Below are positions 1 through 9,501 of a stretch of DNA of 64,000 nucleotides, piece by piece (the stretch's first letter is position 1; the number at the start of each line of letters is the position of its first letter). Both the position numbers and the translations under genes were made by a program. This stretch comes from Geodermatophilus normandii (GTDB taxonomy: Bacteria > Actinomycetota > Actinomycetes > Mycobacteriales > Geodermatophilaceae), in NCBI RefSeq assembly GCF_003182485.1, contig NZ_QGTX01000001.1, forward strand, positions 2,252,001 to 2,316,000, given 5' to 3'. The notes beneath the pieces are model-generated. The model was not told where the DNA came from and did no database searches. It saw nothing but the letters and a program-made list of their open reading frames with translations.

Positions 1-1
1 G

Positions 2-1093
2 GGAGACGCCGACCGCGCCGCCGTGCGCGAGGCGCTCGAGCGGCTGCTGCTCGGCGGGCCGCGCCGGCTGACCCGGCTGGAGGTGGCCGCGGCGGCCGGG
101 ATGCCGCCGGAGCGCACCCAGCGGCTGTGGCGCGCGCTGGGCTTCCCCGACGTCGCCGACGACGACCCCGCCTTCACCCTCGCCGACGTCGGCGCGCTGG
201 GGACCCTCTCGGCGCTCATCGACTCCGGCTTCGTCGACCCCGACACCGAGGCGTCGATCGCCCGCGCGACCGGGCAGGCGCTGTCCCGGCTGGCCGACTG
301 GCAGACCGACCTGCTCGCCGACACCCTCGTCCGGCAGGCCCGCGAGCACGGCCCCGAGGCCGTGGACCCGGTGGCCGCGGCGGAGGTCCTGCTGCCGCTG
401 CTCACCCGCACGCAGGACTACGTGTGGCGCCGGCACCTCGCGGCCAACCTCGACCGGCTCATGGCGGCCGGGGCGCCCGGGGACCGCCGCGAGCTCGCCG
501 TCGGCTTCGCCGACCTGGTCGGCTACACCACCCGCTCGCGCGGGATGGGCGGGCGCGAGCTCGGCGCGATGGTCGAGGCGTTCGAGGCGACGGCGACCGA
601 GGTCATCGCCCGCTCGCACGGCCGGGTGGTCAAGACCGTCGGCGACGGCGTGCTCTACACCGCGGCCTCGGCCGTCGACGCCGTCGAGATCGGGCTGACC
701 CTGCCGGAGGCCTGGGACGCCCCCGACCGCCCGCCGCTGCGGGTGGGCGCCGCCTACGGCGCGGTGCTGACCCGGCTCGGCGACGTCTACTCGCCGGTGG
801 TCAACCTGGCCAGCCGGCTGACGTCGGTCGCGCACGCCGGGACGGTGCTGGTCGACCGCGAGCTCGCCCGGCGCCTGCGCGGCGTGCCCGGGTACCGGGT
901 GCGGCCGCTGCGGCGGGTGTCGGTGCGCGGCTACGACCACCTGCAGCCGTGGCTGGTGCGCCGGCGGCCCGGGGACGAGGAGGAGGACATCGCGCTGGAG
1001 GACATGCTCGACGAGATGGCCGACGAGGTGCTGGCCGCCGAGGACGACGAGCCGGACGACGGGCTCGACGACGGGATCTCGCGCGACGGCTGA
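2..1093 (+). CDS. class III adenylate/guanylate cyclase with N-terminal regulatory domain (5' end cut by window edge)
   Basis: Makes cAMP from ATP. The C-terminal half (from about residue 155, counting from the GTG at 23) is a class III cyclase domain. Metal-binding Asp164 (GFADLVGYT) and Asp208, Lys204, and Asp254-x6-Asn261-x3-Arg265 are all present with the spacing remembered for mycobacterial Rv1264, so it should be catalytically active. The N-terminal part resembles the helical Rv1264-type regulatory domain, which in that enzyme gives pH sensitivity. The frame stays open to base 2, and Rv1264 has about 58 more residues before the first metal Asp, so the true start probably lies left of the window; GTG at 23 is only the first visible start. 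The C-terminus is an acidic tail rich in Asp and Glu. It is followed by a divergently unrelated ABC-F gene with its own promoter-like sequence. Confidence 0.85.
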   Translation, partial: GDADRAAVREALERLLLGGPRRLTRLEVAAAAGMPPERTQRLWRALGFPDVADDDPAFTLADVGALGTLSALIDSGFVDPDTEASIARATGQALSRLADWQTDLLADTLVRQAREHGPEAVDPVAAAEVLLPLLTRTQDYVWRRHLAANLDRLMAAGAPGDRRELAVGFADLVGYTTRSRGMGGRELGAMVEAFEATATEVIARSHGRVVKTVGDGVLYTAASAVDAVEIGLTLPEAWDAPDRPPLRVGAAYGAVLTRLGDVYSPVVNLASRLTSVAHAGTVLVDRELARRLRGVPGYRVRPLRRVSVRGYDHLQPWLVRRRPGDEEEDIALEDMLDEMADEVLAAEDDEPDDGLDDGISRDG

Positions 1094-1105
1094 CGGCCCG
1101 CGCGC

Positions 1106-1126
1106 TACCGTGGCCCCGTGCTGTGA
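1106..1126 (+). promoter_or_regulatory. candidate -10 box followed by a two-codon leaderless mini-ORF upstream of the ABC-F gene
   Basis: TACCGT at 1106-1111 looks like an actinobacterial -10 box. Six bases later come GTG CTG TGA (1118-1126), so a transcript from this box would begin at a two-codon ORF 52 bases before the ABC-F start. Several resistance-type ABC-F genes are controlled by leader attenuation, but that role here is inference and the mini-ORF may be chance. Confidence 0.3.
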
Positions 1127-1178
1127 ATCCGGAGACGACGTCGACCGCTGACCGTTCCGTCCTCCCGGGAGCACCTCC

Positions 1179-2814
<1,636 letters not shown>

Positions 2815-2822
<8 letters not shown>

Positions 2823-3363
2823 CGTCCTCGCCCAGGGCGTCCGAGAGGCCGACGGTGGCCATGCCGGACCAGGTGTCGTCGACGTGGTGGGCCAGGACCA
2901 TGAGGTCGCGCAGGTTCCCCTCCCGGTCCCGGACCTGGTCGCGCAGCAGCGCCTCCCCGGTGAAGCCGAGGTCGGTGAACAGGGCCAGCGCCGCACCCTG
3001 CTCGGCGACGACCTCCACCACCAGCTTCGCCAGCCCGTCGCCGACCGCCGCCACCAGCGCGTGCCGGGCCAGCTGGCGGCCCAGGCCCGAGCCCCGCCGG
3101 GTGGGGGAGACGACCAGGCGCACCTCGCCGACGTGCGCCGACCAGCCGGTCAGCGGCCGCACGGCCACGTAACCGGCGACCTCCTCGCCGTCGAGGGCGA
3201 CCCAGCGCCGGGCGCCGCCGGAGCCGGTGGCCCAGGAGCGGACGACGTCGGGATCGGTGACGTGCTCCTCGATGAAGGTCAGGTCCCCCTCGGGGAGGCT
3301 CTGGAAGAAGCGCACCAGCGCGTCGCTGTGCGCCGTCCCGAGCTCGACGACGTCCACGGTCAC
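2815..3363 (-). CDS. GNAT family N-acetyltransferase
   Basis: A 182-aa single-domain GNAT acetyltransferase using acetyl-CoA; substrate unknown. The acetyl-CoA loop is visible as VSPTRRGSGLGRQLARHAL (R/Q-x-x-G-x-G/A type), preceded by the typical strand GEVRLVVSP. The GTG start overlaps the stop of the upstream phaC gene in a GTGA arrangement, which suggests translational coupling and co-transcription with the PHA genes. The 3' end overlaps the convergent ABC-F gene. Confidence 0.8.
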
Positions 3364-4472
3364 CCCTCCTGCCCGGCCGCCCGGCCGGGCGCGCTCTCGT
3401 CGCTGCGCTTGCGCAGGAACCCGATGATCTCCGGCACGGTCGTCTTGGCCGCCGTCCGGCCGACGACCAGGCCCATGTGGCCGGCGGAGAGCCGCAGCTC
3501 GTGCTTGTCCTCCGAGCCGACCAGGTCGATCAGCGGCGCGGTCGCGTCCGGCGGCACGATGTGGTCCCGGTCGGCGCGCACGGTGAGGAACGGCAGCCGG
3601 ATGTCGGACAGGTGCACCCGGTCACCGCCCACGGTCAGCCGGTCGGTGATCATCCCGTTGTCCCGCACGAGCATCTGCACCGTCTCGCGCGCGGCGGCGC
3701 CGGGGAACGGGATGTGGTCGTCGGACCAGCCGGTCATCGCCTGGTAGGCCGACACGTACTCGTCGTTCCAGAGCCGCTCCCACAGCGTCACGTAGCGGGT
3801 GACCTCGGACGTGGGCGTGAGGGTGCGGAAGCCCTGGACGACCACGCGCGGGGGCACGTTGCCGTCCTCGTCGACGACGTCGTCGACCTCCATCCCGCCG
3901 CTGCGGAAGACGTCCGACATCGGCCCCATCTTCGTGAAGTCGACGGGGGTGGCCAGCACGCTCAGGCTGCGGACGGGCGCGTCGGGGTGGTGCGCGGCGT
4001 AGAGCAGGGAGAGGTCGCCGCCGAAGCAGTAGCCGAAGAGGTTGACCTCGTCGGCGCCGGAGATCTCCCGCACCCGCTCGATCGCCGCCGGGATGTAGTC
4101 GTCGACGTAGTCCTCGAGCCGGTTCTGCGCGTCCCGCTCGTCGGGCTCGCCCCAGTCGACCATGTAGACGTCGAACCCCGCGTCGAGCAGTTGCTCGATG
4201 AAGCTGTTGCCCGGCGTCAGGTCGAGGATGTAGCTGCGGCTGATCAGGCTGAACACGATGAGCAGCGGCGGCGAGTACCTGACCTTGTCGCTGCGGTAGT
4301 GCCACAGCTGGGTGCGGCCCCGCTCCCAGACGACGTCCTTGGGCGTCAGCCCGACGCCGGGGCGGTCGACCCCCGCGACGAGCTTGATGCCGTTACGAGC
4401 GCGGAGGGCGTTGCGCTCCACGTCGCGCCGGACGCGGTCGAGGACCGCTTGGGGGCTGGGCACCGTCGGCAT
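3360..4472 (-). CDS. phaC: poly(3-hydroxyalkanoate) synthase, class III-like PhaC
   Basis: Alpha/beta-hydrolase-fold polymerase that joins (R)-3-hydroxyacyl-CoA units into polyhydroxyalkanoate on granules. The PhaC box GYCFGG places the nucleophile at Cys149; Asp303 (DHIVP) and His332 (SAGHMG) complete the triad. These positions nearly match those remembered for the class III enzyme of Allochromatium vinosum (C149, D302, H331), and the 370-aa length fits class III better than the ~590-aa class I. Start ATG has a GGGAGGA ribosome site 6-7 bases upstream. Class III enzymes need a PhaE partner; the overlapping upstream gene is the candidate. The SDR gene across the divergent promoter could supply the monomer. 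Confidence 0.85.
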   Translation of the reverse strand: MPTVPSPQAVLDRVRRDVERNALRARNGIKLVAGVDRPGVGLTPKDVVWERGRTQLWHYRSDKVRYSPPLLIVFSLISRSYILDLTPGNSFIEQLLDAGFDVYMVDWGEPDERDAQNRLEDYVDDYIPAAIERVREISGADEVNLFGYCFGGDLSLLYAAHHPDAPVRSLSVLATPVDFTKMGPMSDVFRSGGMEVDDVVDEDGNVPPRVVVQGFRTLTPTSEVTRYVTLWERLWNDEYVSAYQAMTGWSDDHIPFPGAAARETVQMLVRDNGMITDRLTVGGDRVHLSDIRLPFLTVRADRDHIVPPDATAPLIDLVGSEDKHELRLSAGHMGLVVGRTAAKTTVPEIIGFLRKRSDESAPGRAAGQEG

Positions 4473-4806
4473 CGGGTTCCTCCCGGGGGGCGTCGGCTGT
4501 CAGGGGGCGGCGGCGCTCGTTCTCCAGCTGCACGGTCAGCCGCCGGACCTCGCGGTCGAGCGCGCCGAGCTGGGCGCGCAGCCGGGCGAGGTCGGTGCCC
4601 GCGGGCAGGTTGACCAGGTGCCAGGCGCGCGCGGACACGCCGCGGGCGGTGTCCTTGGCGAGGTTCTGCGCGCGGCGCAGGAGACCCACGCCGGTGGCGA
4701 AGTAGGGCGTGCGGACCAGGCTCTCCGCGTGCGGGGTGACCCGCTTCTCGGCGGCGTCGAACGCCTGCCGCCACAGGGGCGTGCCCGGTGGTGTCTGCGC
4801 CGCCAT
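4393..4806 (-). CDS. small coiled-coil protein, candidate PhaE-like partner of PhaC
   Basis: A 137-aa protein not assignable to a named family by eye. Residues about 60-100 (LRAQLGALDREVRRLTVQL) form heptads of a coiled coil; the last 35 residues are Pro/Arg-rich and disordered. Its final 80 bases overlap the start of phaC in another frame on the same strand, so the two are probably translated together. ATG has a GGAGG site 7 bases upstream. Class III PhaE subunits end in coiled-coil heptads, so a reduced PhaE or phasin-like granule protein is a reasonable inference, not a demonstrated one. Confidence 0.6.
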   Translation of the reverse strand: MAAQTPPGTPLWRQAFDAAEKRVTPHAESLVRTPYFATGVGLLRRAQNLAKDTARGVSARAWHLVNLPAGTDLARLRAQLGALDREVRRLTVQLENERRRPLTADAPREEPDADGAQPPSGPRPRPARRGAQRPPRS

Positions 4807-4929
4807 CGACGTACCTCCTCCGCGTGGGACCGGCTGTCCGCCGGGCCTCCCTACCCGCCCGCCCGGTGATCTACCGCACAGCCTGGATACGGTCCGGGGG
4901 ACGGTACGGGCACGTGAGAGGAGACCACG

Positions 4930-5700
4930 GTGGCGGACAGGACGATCCTGGACATGTTCCGGCTCGACGGGAAGGTCGCCGTCGTGACGGGCGCGTCCTC
5001 GGGACTGGGCGTGGTCTTCGCCCGGGCGCTGGCCGAGGCCGGCGCCGACGTGGCGCTGGGTGCCCGGCGCGAGGAGAAGATGGCCGCCACGAAGGAGGCC
5101 GTCGAGGCCACGGGGCGGCGGGCGATCACGGTGCGCACCGACGTCGCAAAGGTCGAGGACTGCCAGGCGCTGGTCGACGCCGCCATGGCCGAGTTCGGCC
5201 GGGTCGACGTCCTGGTGAACAACGCCGGCATCGGCACCGCGGCGCCGGCCACCCGCGAGAAGCCCGAGGAGTTCCGCGCGGTCATCGACGTCAACCTCAA
5301 CGGCTGCTACTGGATGGCCCAGGCGTGCGGGCGGGTGATGAAGCCGGGCAGCTCGATCGTCAACATCTCCAGCGTGCTGGGGCTGACCACCGCGGGGCTG
5401 CCGCAGGCCGCGTACGCGGCGAGCAAGGCCGGCCTGATCGGGCTGACCCGCGACCTCGCCCAGCAGTGGACCGGCCGCAAGGGCATCCGGGTCAACGCGC
5501 TGGCGCCGGGCTTCTTCGCCTCGGAGATGACCGACCAGTACCCCGAGGGCTACCTCGACCAGCAGATGGGCCGGGTGCTCGTCGGCCGTGCCGGTGACCC
5601 GATGGAGCTGGCCGCGGCGCTGGTGTTCCTGGTCAGTGACGCCGGCGGCTACGTCACCGGGACGACGATCCCGGTCGAGGGCGGCATGCTCACCAGCTGA
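4930..5700 (+). CDS. SDR family oxidoreductase (3-oxoacyl/acetoacetyl-CoA reductase-like)
   Basis: NAD(P)-dependent short-chain dehydrogenase, 256 aa. The cofactor motif TGASSGLG is at residues 20-27, NNAG at 97-100, the catalytic Ser147 or Ser148 follows NI, and YxxxK is Tyr162/Lys166. The C-terminal GYVTGTTIPVEGGM is typical of the FabG-like branch. GTG start with GAGGAG about 8 bases upstream. It is divergent from the phaC pair over 123 bases, so a PhaB-like role (acetoacetyl-CoA to 3-hydroxybutyryl-CoA) is plausible, but SDR substrates cannot be read from motifs. It ends in a strong terminator hairpin. Confidence 0.85.
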   Translation: MADRTILDMFRLDGKVAVVTGASSGLGVVFARALAEAGADVALGARREEKMAATKEAVEATGRRAITVRTDVAKVEDCQALVDAAMAEFGRVDVLVNNAGIGTAAPATREKPEEFRAVIDVNLNGCYWMAQACGRVMKPGSSIVNISSVLGLTTAGLPQAAYAASKAGLIGLTRDLAQQWTGRKGIRVNALAPGFFASEMTDQYPEGYLDQQMGRVLVGRAGDPMELAAALVFLVSDAGGYVTGTTIPVEGGMLTS

Positions 5701-5705
5701 CTCCT

Positions 5706-5741
5706 CCCGGGGCCCCGCGCCGCTCGGCGCGGGGCCCCGGG
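5706..5741. terminator. bidirectional terminator hairpin between convergent genes
   Basis: A perfect 16-17-bp GC inverted repeat (arms 5706-5722 and 5725-5741, loop about GCTC) fills the 45-base gap between the SDR stop and the convergent hydrolase stop. No U-tract, as is common in high-GC actinobacteria. Confidence 0.75.
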
Positions 5742-5745
5742 CGGC

Positions 5746-6639
<894 letters not shown>

Positions 6640-6646
6640 GCCGCGC

Positions 6647-6652
6647 ACGCTA
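6647..6652 (-). promoter_or_regulatory. -10 box for leaderless hydrolase mRNA
   Basis: TAGCGT on the minus strand lies 7 bases before the ATG at 6639, placing the expected transcript start at or next to the start codon. No ribosome site is seen. Confidence 0.45.
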
Positions 6653-6870
6653 ATCCCGCGGTCCTGAGCGGCGGAGGAGGGGCCGCCGGACGGCGCCGCG
6701 CGGGCCGCCGGCCGTCCGGCCACGGGCTCCCGCCGGCGGGGGTCCGTGCCGCTGGGCTCCGCCGCCACGTGCGGGCGGAGAGCGGGGAGTGCCGTGGCGG
6801 CGGAGGCACCGGAGCCGGAGGGTCTCCGGCGGCTACCGCCCGCACCGGCACCGCTGACCGCGGGCCCGGG

Positions 6871-7044
6871 TCACCGCTCCCGGGCGCGTCGCAGGGCCCG
6901 GGTGCCGAGCACGACCGCGCCGACGGCCAGCAGGACCCCCAGGCCCTGCAGGCCGGGGGAGTCGTCGGCCTCCCCGAGCACGACGCCGGTGATCCCGAGG
7001 GCGACGACGACGAGGACCGCGACGGCGACGGCGGCGGCCCTCAC
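6871..7044 (-). CDS. small 57-aa two-helix membrane protein
   Basis: Unrecognised small protein. GTG at 7044 is preceded by GAGGAGA 6 bases upstream, a good ribosome site. Residues 3-23 (AAAVAVAVLVVVALGITGVV) and 31-48 (GLQGLGVLLAVGAVVLGT) are hydrophobic and separated by an acidic turn EADDS; the tail RALRRARER is basic, giving a helical hairpin with a positive-inside C-terminus. It sits just downstream of a pair of palindromic operator-like sites. Function unknown. Confidence 0.6.
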   Translation of the reverse strand: MRAAAVAVAVLVVVALGITGVVLGEADDSPGLQGLGVLLAVGAVVLGTRALRRARER

Positions 7045-7084
7045 GGGGTCTCCTCGGGATGGTCGAGCGGGTCACGAGTCATGC

Positions 7085-7118
7085 ATCGAGTGTCGACCAT
7101 CATCCATCGACTGTCGAT
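7085..7118. promoter_or_regulatory. tandem operator-like palindromes upstream of the 57-aa membrane protein
   Basis: ATCGACTGTCGAT (7106-7118) is a perfect 6-1-6 inverted repeat. ATCGAGTGTCGAC (7085-7097) is a second copy with two differences. Their centres are 21 bases apart, two helical turns, so two dimers could bind the same DNA face. They lie 41-74 bases upstream of the GTG at 7044. GntR-type regulators often use such sites, but the binder is unknown. Confidence 0.5.
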
Positions 7119-7272
7119 AGGCGCGCCGCGCACGGAGGTCGTCCCGGCAGACCCGCACGGTCGATCCGCGGACCGGGTGTGGACCCCGACCCGTCCGTGG
7201 GGCCGGCCGGCTGGGTCCCGCGCGGGCGCCGGACGGCGGAGCGCCCGTGTGCGTCGAGCGCCGCCGAGGGCG

Positions 7273-7434
7273 TCACCCGGGCAGGACCCACGGAGCGTTC
7301 CCGAACGGGGCGCCCGTGCGCTTCCCGCACAGCCGGCAGACCTTGTCGTCCGGACCCAGAGGCTGCTCGCCGTCCGGGTGTCGCTGGACGTAGGCGTGGA
7401 ACCCGAACCGGCACCGCAGTGGTTTCCGACTCAT
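7273..7434 (-). CDS. small 53-aa Cys-containing protein (putative zinc-binding)
   Basis: Unrecognised small protein starting MSRKPLRCRFGFHAYV. Cys8 and the pair Cys33-x2-Cys36 (VCRLCGK), with His13 and His19 in between, could bind one metal ion, as in short zinc-ribbon or DUF1660-like phage and actinobacterial proteins. There is no strong ribosome site; the ATG at 7434 is chosen because the Cys pattern begins just after it. The frame reads naturally to a TGA. Could be a chance ORF, but the composition is protein-like. Confidence 0.45.
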   Translation of the reverse strand: MSRKPLRCRFGFHAYVQRHPDGEQPLGPDDKVCRLCGKRTGAPFGNAPWVLPG

Positions 7435-7543
7435 GTACCGACGCTAGGAGTCGCCGATCCCGCCGGGAAGGGGAGTACGGCCCGGTGTGCCGGACCTGCG
7501 CCCCTGGCGCCGGGTGCTGTCGCGGTCGGCGGGTGCACGTGCA

Positions 7544-7589
7544 GGGAGTGCTGGCCCGCGGGATCCTCGCCGCGCCGACCAGCACTCCC
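7544..7589 (-). terminator. probable terminator of tRNA-Arg
   Basis: Perfect 11-base inverted repeat (7544-7554 and 7579-7589, GGGAGTGCTGG) with a 24-base GC-rich interior begins 3 bases after the tRNA CCA end on the minus strand. Confidence 0.5.
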
Positions 7590-7592
7590 AGG

Positions 7593-7667
7593 TGGTGCCC
7601 CCGGCAGGATTCGAACCTGCGCACCCGCCTCCGGAGGGCGGTGCTCTATCCCCTGAGCTACGGGGGC
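7593..7667 (-). tRNA. tRNA-Arg, anticodon CCG
   Basis: Read on the minus strand, the 75-nt gene has a 7-bp acceptor stem (GCCCCCG / CGGGGGC), the D-loop sequence TAGCTCAGGGGATAGAGC, an anticodon stem CCGCC/GGCGG around loop CTCCGGA (anticodon CCG), a T-arm with GTTCGAATC, and an encoded CCA end. It reads CGG, a frequent Arg codon in this genome. No integrase or att duplication is seen beside it. Confidence 0.95.
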
Positions 7668-7729
7668 TCGGGGCAGGGGAGAAGTTACCAGTCCTCCCCG
7701 GGCGCCCCGGCGGGCGGGTCGGCTCCGGA

Positions 7730-8425
7730 TCAGGGAGCCGGCAGCGGCGTCCCGCCCCGCGCGGTGAGCATGCCGACCATCGTCGTCACCTCGGCGGTCT
7801 GCGTGTCGGCGATGGACGTGGCGAGCGTCCGCACCGCCGACTCGGTGCCGTCGGCCGCCTCGTACCGCGCCATCTCCAGGCCACCCTGGTGGTGGCGGAT
7901 CATCAGCCGCAGGAACTCGACGTCGAACGCCGTCCCCGTCAGGGAACGGAGGTTCGCCAGCTCCGCCTCGGTGGCCATCCCCGGCATCAGCGCACCGTCG
8001 TCACCCGACATCGCGGACGTGTCGTGCCCGCCGTGCCCGCCGCCCATCCACGCCATGTGGTCGCCGCCGGAGCGGGACAGGCCCCACAGGGCCAGCCACC
8101 CCTCCATCTGCCCGGCCTGGTTGGTCTGGGTGCTGGAGATGTCGAAGGCCAGCTGCCGGACCTCGGGGTCGGTGCTCCGCTCGAGCGCCAGGTTCGCCAT
8201 CTCCACGCCCTGCCGGTGGTGCAGCGCCATGTCGCGGGAGAAGCCGGCGTCGACCGAGTCGGCCGTCGGCGTCGCCGCCCGCCCGATGCCCAGCCCCACC
8301 GCCAGCCCGCCGCCGAGCACCACCAGCGCGACGGCGATGACGGCGAGCAGCGCGGCCCGCAGGCCGCGCCCGCGCGGGGCGGGCGCCGGGGCCTCCTGCT
8401 CCGGGCGGACGGCGGTGGCGGTCAT
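7730..8425 (-). CDS. DUF305 domain-containing membrane-anchored protein
   Basis: 231 aa with one N-terminal transmembrane helix (about residues 23-48), then a ferritin-like helical DUF305 domain facing outward. The family hallmark is two His-rich repeats, here DMALHHRQGVEMA and LMIRHHQGGLEMA. Between them lies a Met/His-rich loop (MAWMGGGHGGH, then several Met), suggesting metal, perhaps copper, binding; this is inference. The ATG at 8425 is 7 bases after the end of the DUF3105 gene, so the two form an operon, a pairing that recurs in actinobacteria. Confidence 0.85.
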   Translation of the reverse strand: MTATAVRPEQEAPAPAPRGRGLRAALLAVIAVALVVLGGGLAVGLGIGRAATPTADSVDAGFSRDMALHHRQGVEMANLALERSTDPEVRQLAFDISSTQTNQAGQMEGWLALWGLSRSGGDHMAWMGGGHGGHDTSAMSGDDGALMPGMATEAELANLRSLTGTAFDVEFLRLMIRHHQGGLEMARYEAADGTESAVRTLATSIADTQTAEVTTMVGMLTARGGTPLPAP

Positions 8426-8432
8426 CGCGGGC

Positions 8433-9320
8433 TCACTCCGTGGGGGTCTCGGTGGAACCGTCGGCGCCCATGGTGGGCGTGGTGGGGGCGTCGGTGGTGG
8501 TGGCGCCCGCGCCGCGGCTGCTGTCGCCGACGACGAGCGGGTCGGCCACGAAGGTCGGGTTCTCGCAGCTCGCGCCGATCTCGGGGTAGTGGCCCTCGAC
8601 CTCGCCGTTGAAGGTCAGGAAGTCGGCGAACTGCTCGATGCGCGGGTCGTCGACGGAGTCGACCTTCAGCTGGTGGTTCCAGGACTGCAGGCTGACGGCG
8701 GAGTCCAGGCCGGCGTACGGCGAGAGCAGCCGGCCGGAGACGCCGTCGACCAGCTCGGCGAGCTTCGCGACGTCGTCGCCGGTGACCTCGTCGGGGTCGT
8801 AGGCGATCCACACGGCGCCGTGCTCCATCGAGTGGACGGCGTTCTCGTGCCGGACGTCGACGTCGTAGACGGTGCCGGTGCAGTCGGCCCACTCGCCGTC
8901 GTGCGGCCCGCCGACCGGGGGCGACTGCTCGTACTCGACCGGGGTGGCCACGTGCTCCTGCCCGGCGGCGTAGTCGAAGCTCTGGATGCCCGAGATCTCG
9001 TCGAGGGCGTCGACCCGCTCGGCGTCGGCCGCCCGCACCTGCACCACGGCGTAGGTGATGGCCGCGGCGGCGAACACCACGACGGCGACGGCGGCGGCGA
9101 TCAGCCCCCACGGCCGCGACTGGGTGACCACCTGCGTCGGCGGGCGGGTGCGGCCGCGGCCGCCGTTGCGCGGAGCCGGGCCACGGCCCGGCGCCGCGCC
9201 CCTCGGCGACGCGCCCTTCGACGCCGCCCCCTTCGTCGTCGACACCGGACGTGCGCCGGAACCGGACCGGCTCGACCCGCCCCCGGCGCGGCCGGCATCG
9301 GGCTTGCGGTCCTTGGCCAC
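8433..9320 (-). CDS. DUF3105 domain-containing membrane protein
   Basis: About 295 aa. A Gly/Ser/Arg/Pro-rich cytoplasmic N-terminus of about 70 residues is followed by a single transmembrane helix (GLIAAAVAVVVFAAAAITYA) and an extracellular DUF3105 domain with the typical HVATPVEYEQSPPVGGPHDGEW and HSMEHGAVWIAYDP motifs. The short C-terminal tail is Thr/Pro-rich. GTG at 9320 is preferred over a far-upstream ATG because GAGGAG lies just before it. First gene of the DUF3105-DUF305 operon. Function unknown; conserved His, Glu and Cys suggest metal or redox chemistry outside the membrane. Confidence 0.85.
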   Translation of the reverse strand: MAKDRKPDAGRAGGGSSRSGSGARPVSTTKGAASKGASPRGAAPGRGPAPRNGGRGRTRPPTQVVTQSRPWGLIAAAVAVVVFAAAAITYAVVQVRAADAERVDALDEISGIQSFDYAAGQEHVATPVEYEQSPPVGGPHDGEWADCTGTVYDVDVRHENAVHSMEHGAVWIAYDPDEVTGDDVAKLAELVDGVSGRLLSPYAGLDSAVSLQSWNHQLKVDSVDDPRIEQFADFLTFNGEVEGHYPEIGASCENPTFVADPLVVGDSSRGAGATTTDAPTTPTMGADGSTETPTE

Positions 9321-9489
9321 GTGCTTCTCCTCAGTGCTCGTCGAGTGGTGCGTCCGCCGGTCGTGGCGCAGCATGGGTGCGCGCCGGCGCGGCAGGGCTC
9401 GCGCCTGCCCCCGCCCGCGAGTCTAGGTCGCCTGCCTGTGCGTCCCCTGGCAAGCGGGGACGGCGGGGAACCGGGTCGCACCCGCTGCG

Positions 9490-9495
9490 TACGAT
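9490..9495 (+). promoter_or_regulatory. -10 box for leaderless argS operon mRNA
   Basis: TACGAT ends 6 bases before the argS GTG at 9502; the start codon would be the first or nearly first transcribed base. No ribosome site precedes the GTG. Confidence 0.5.
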
Positions 9496-9501
9496 CACGC
9501 G

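Noticed and set aside
7593..7667. tRNA-Arg as an integration site of a mobile element
   Set aside because: No integrase, no direct repeat of the tRNA 3' end and no change of base composition is seen nearby.
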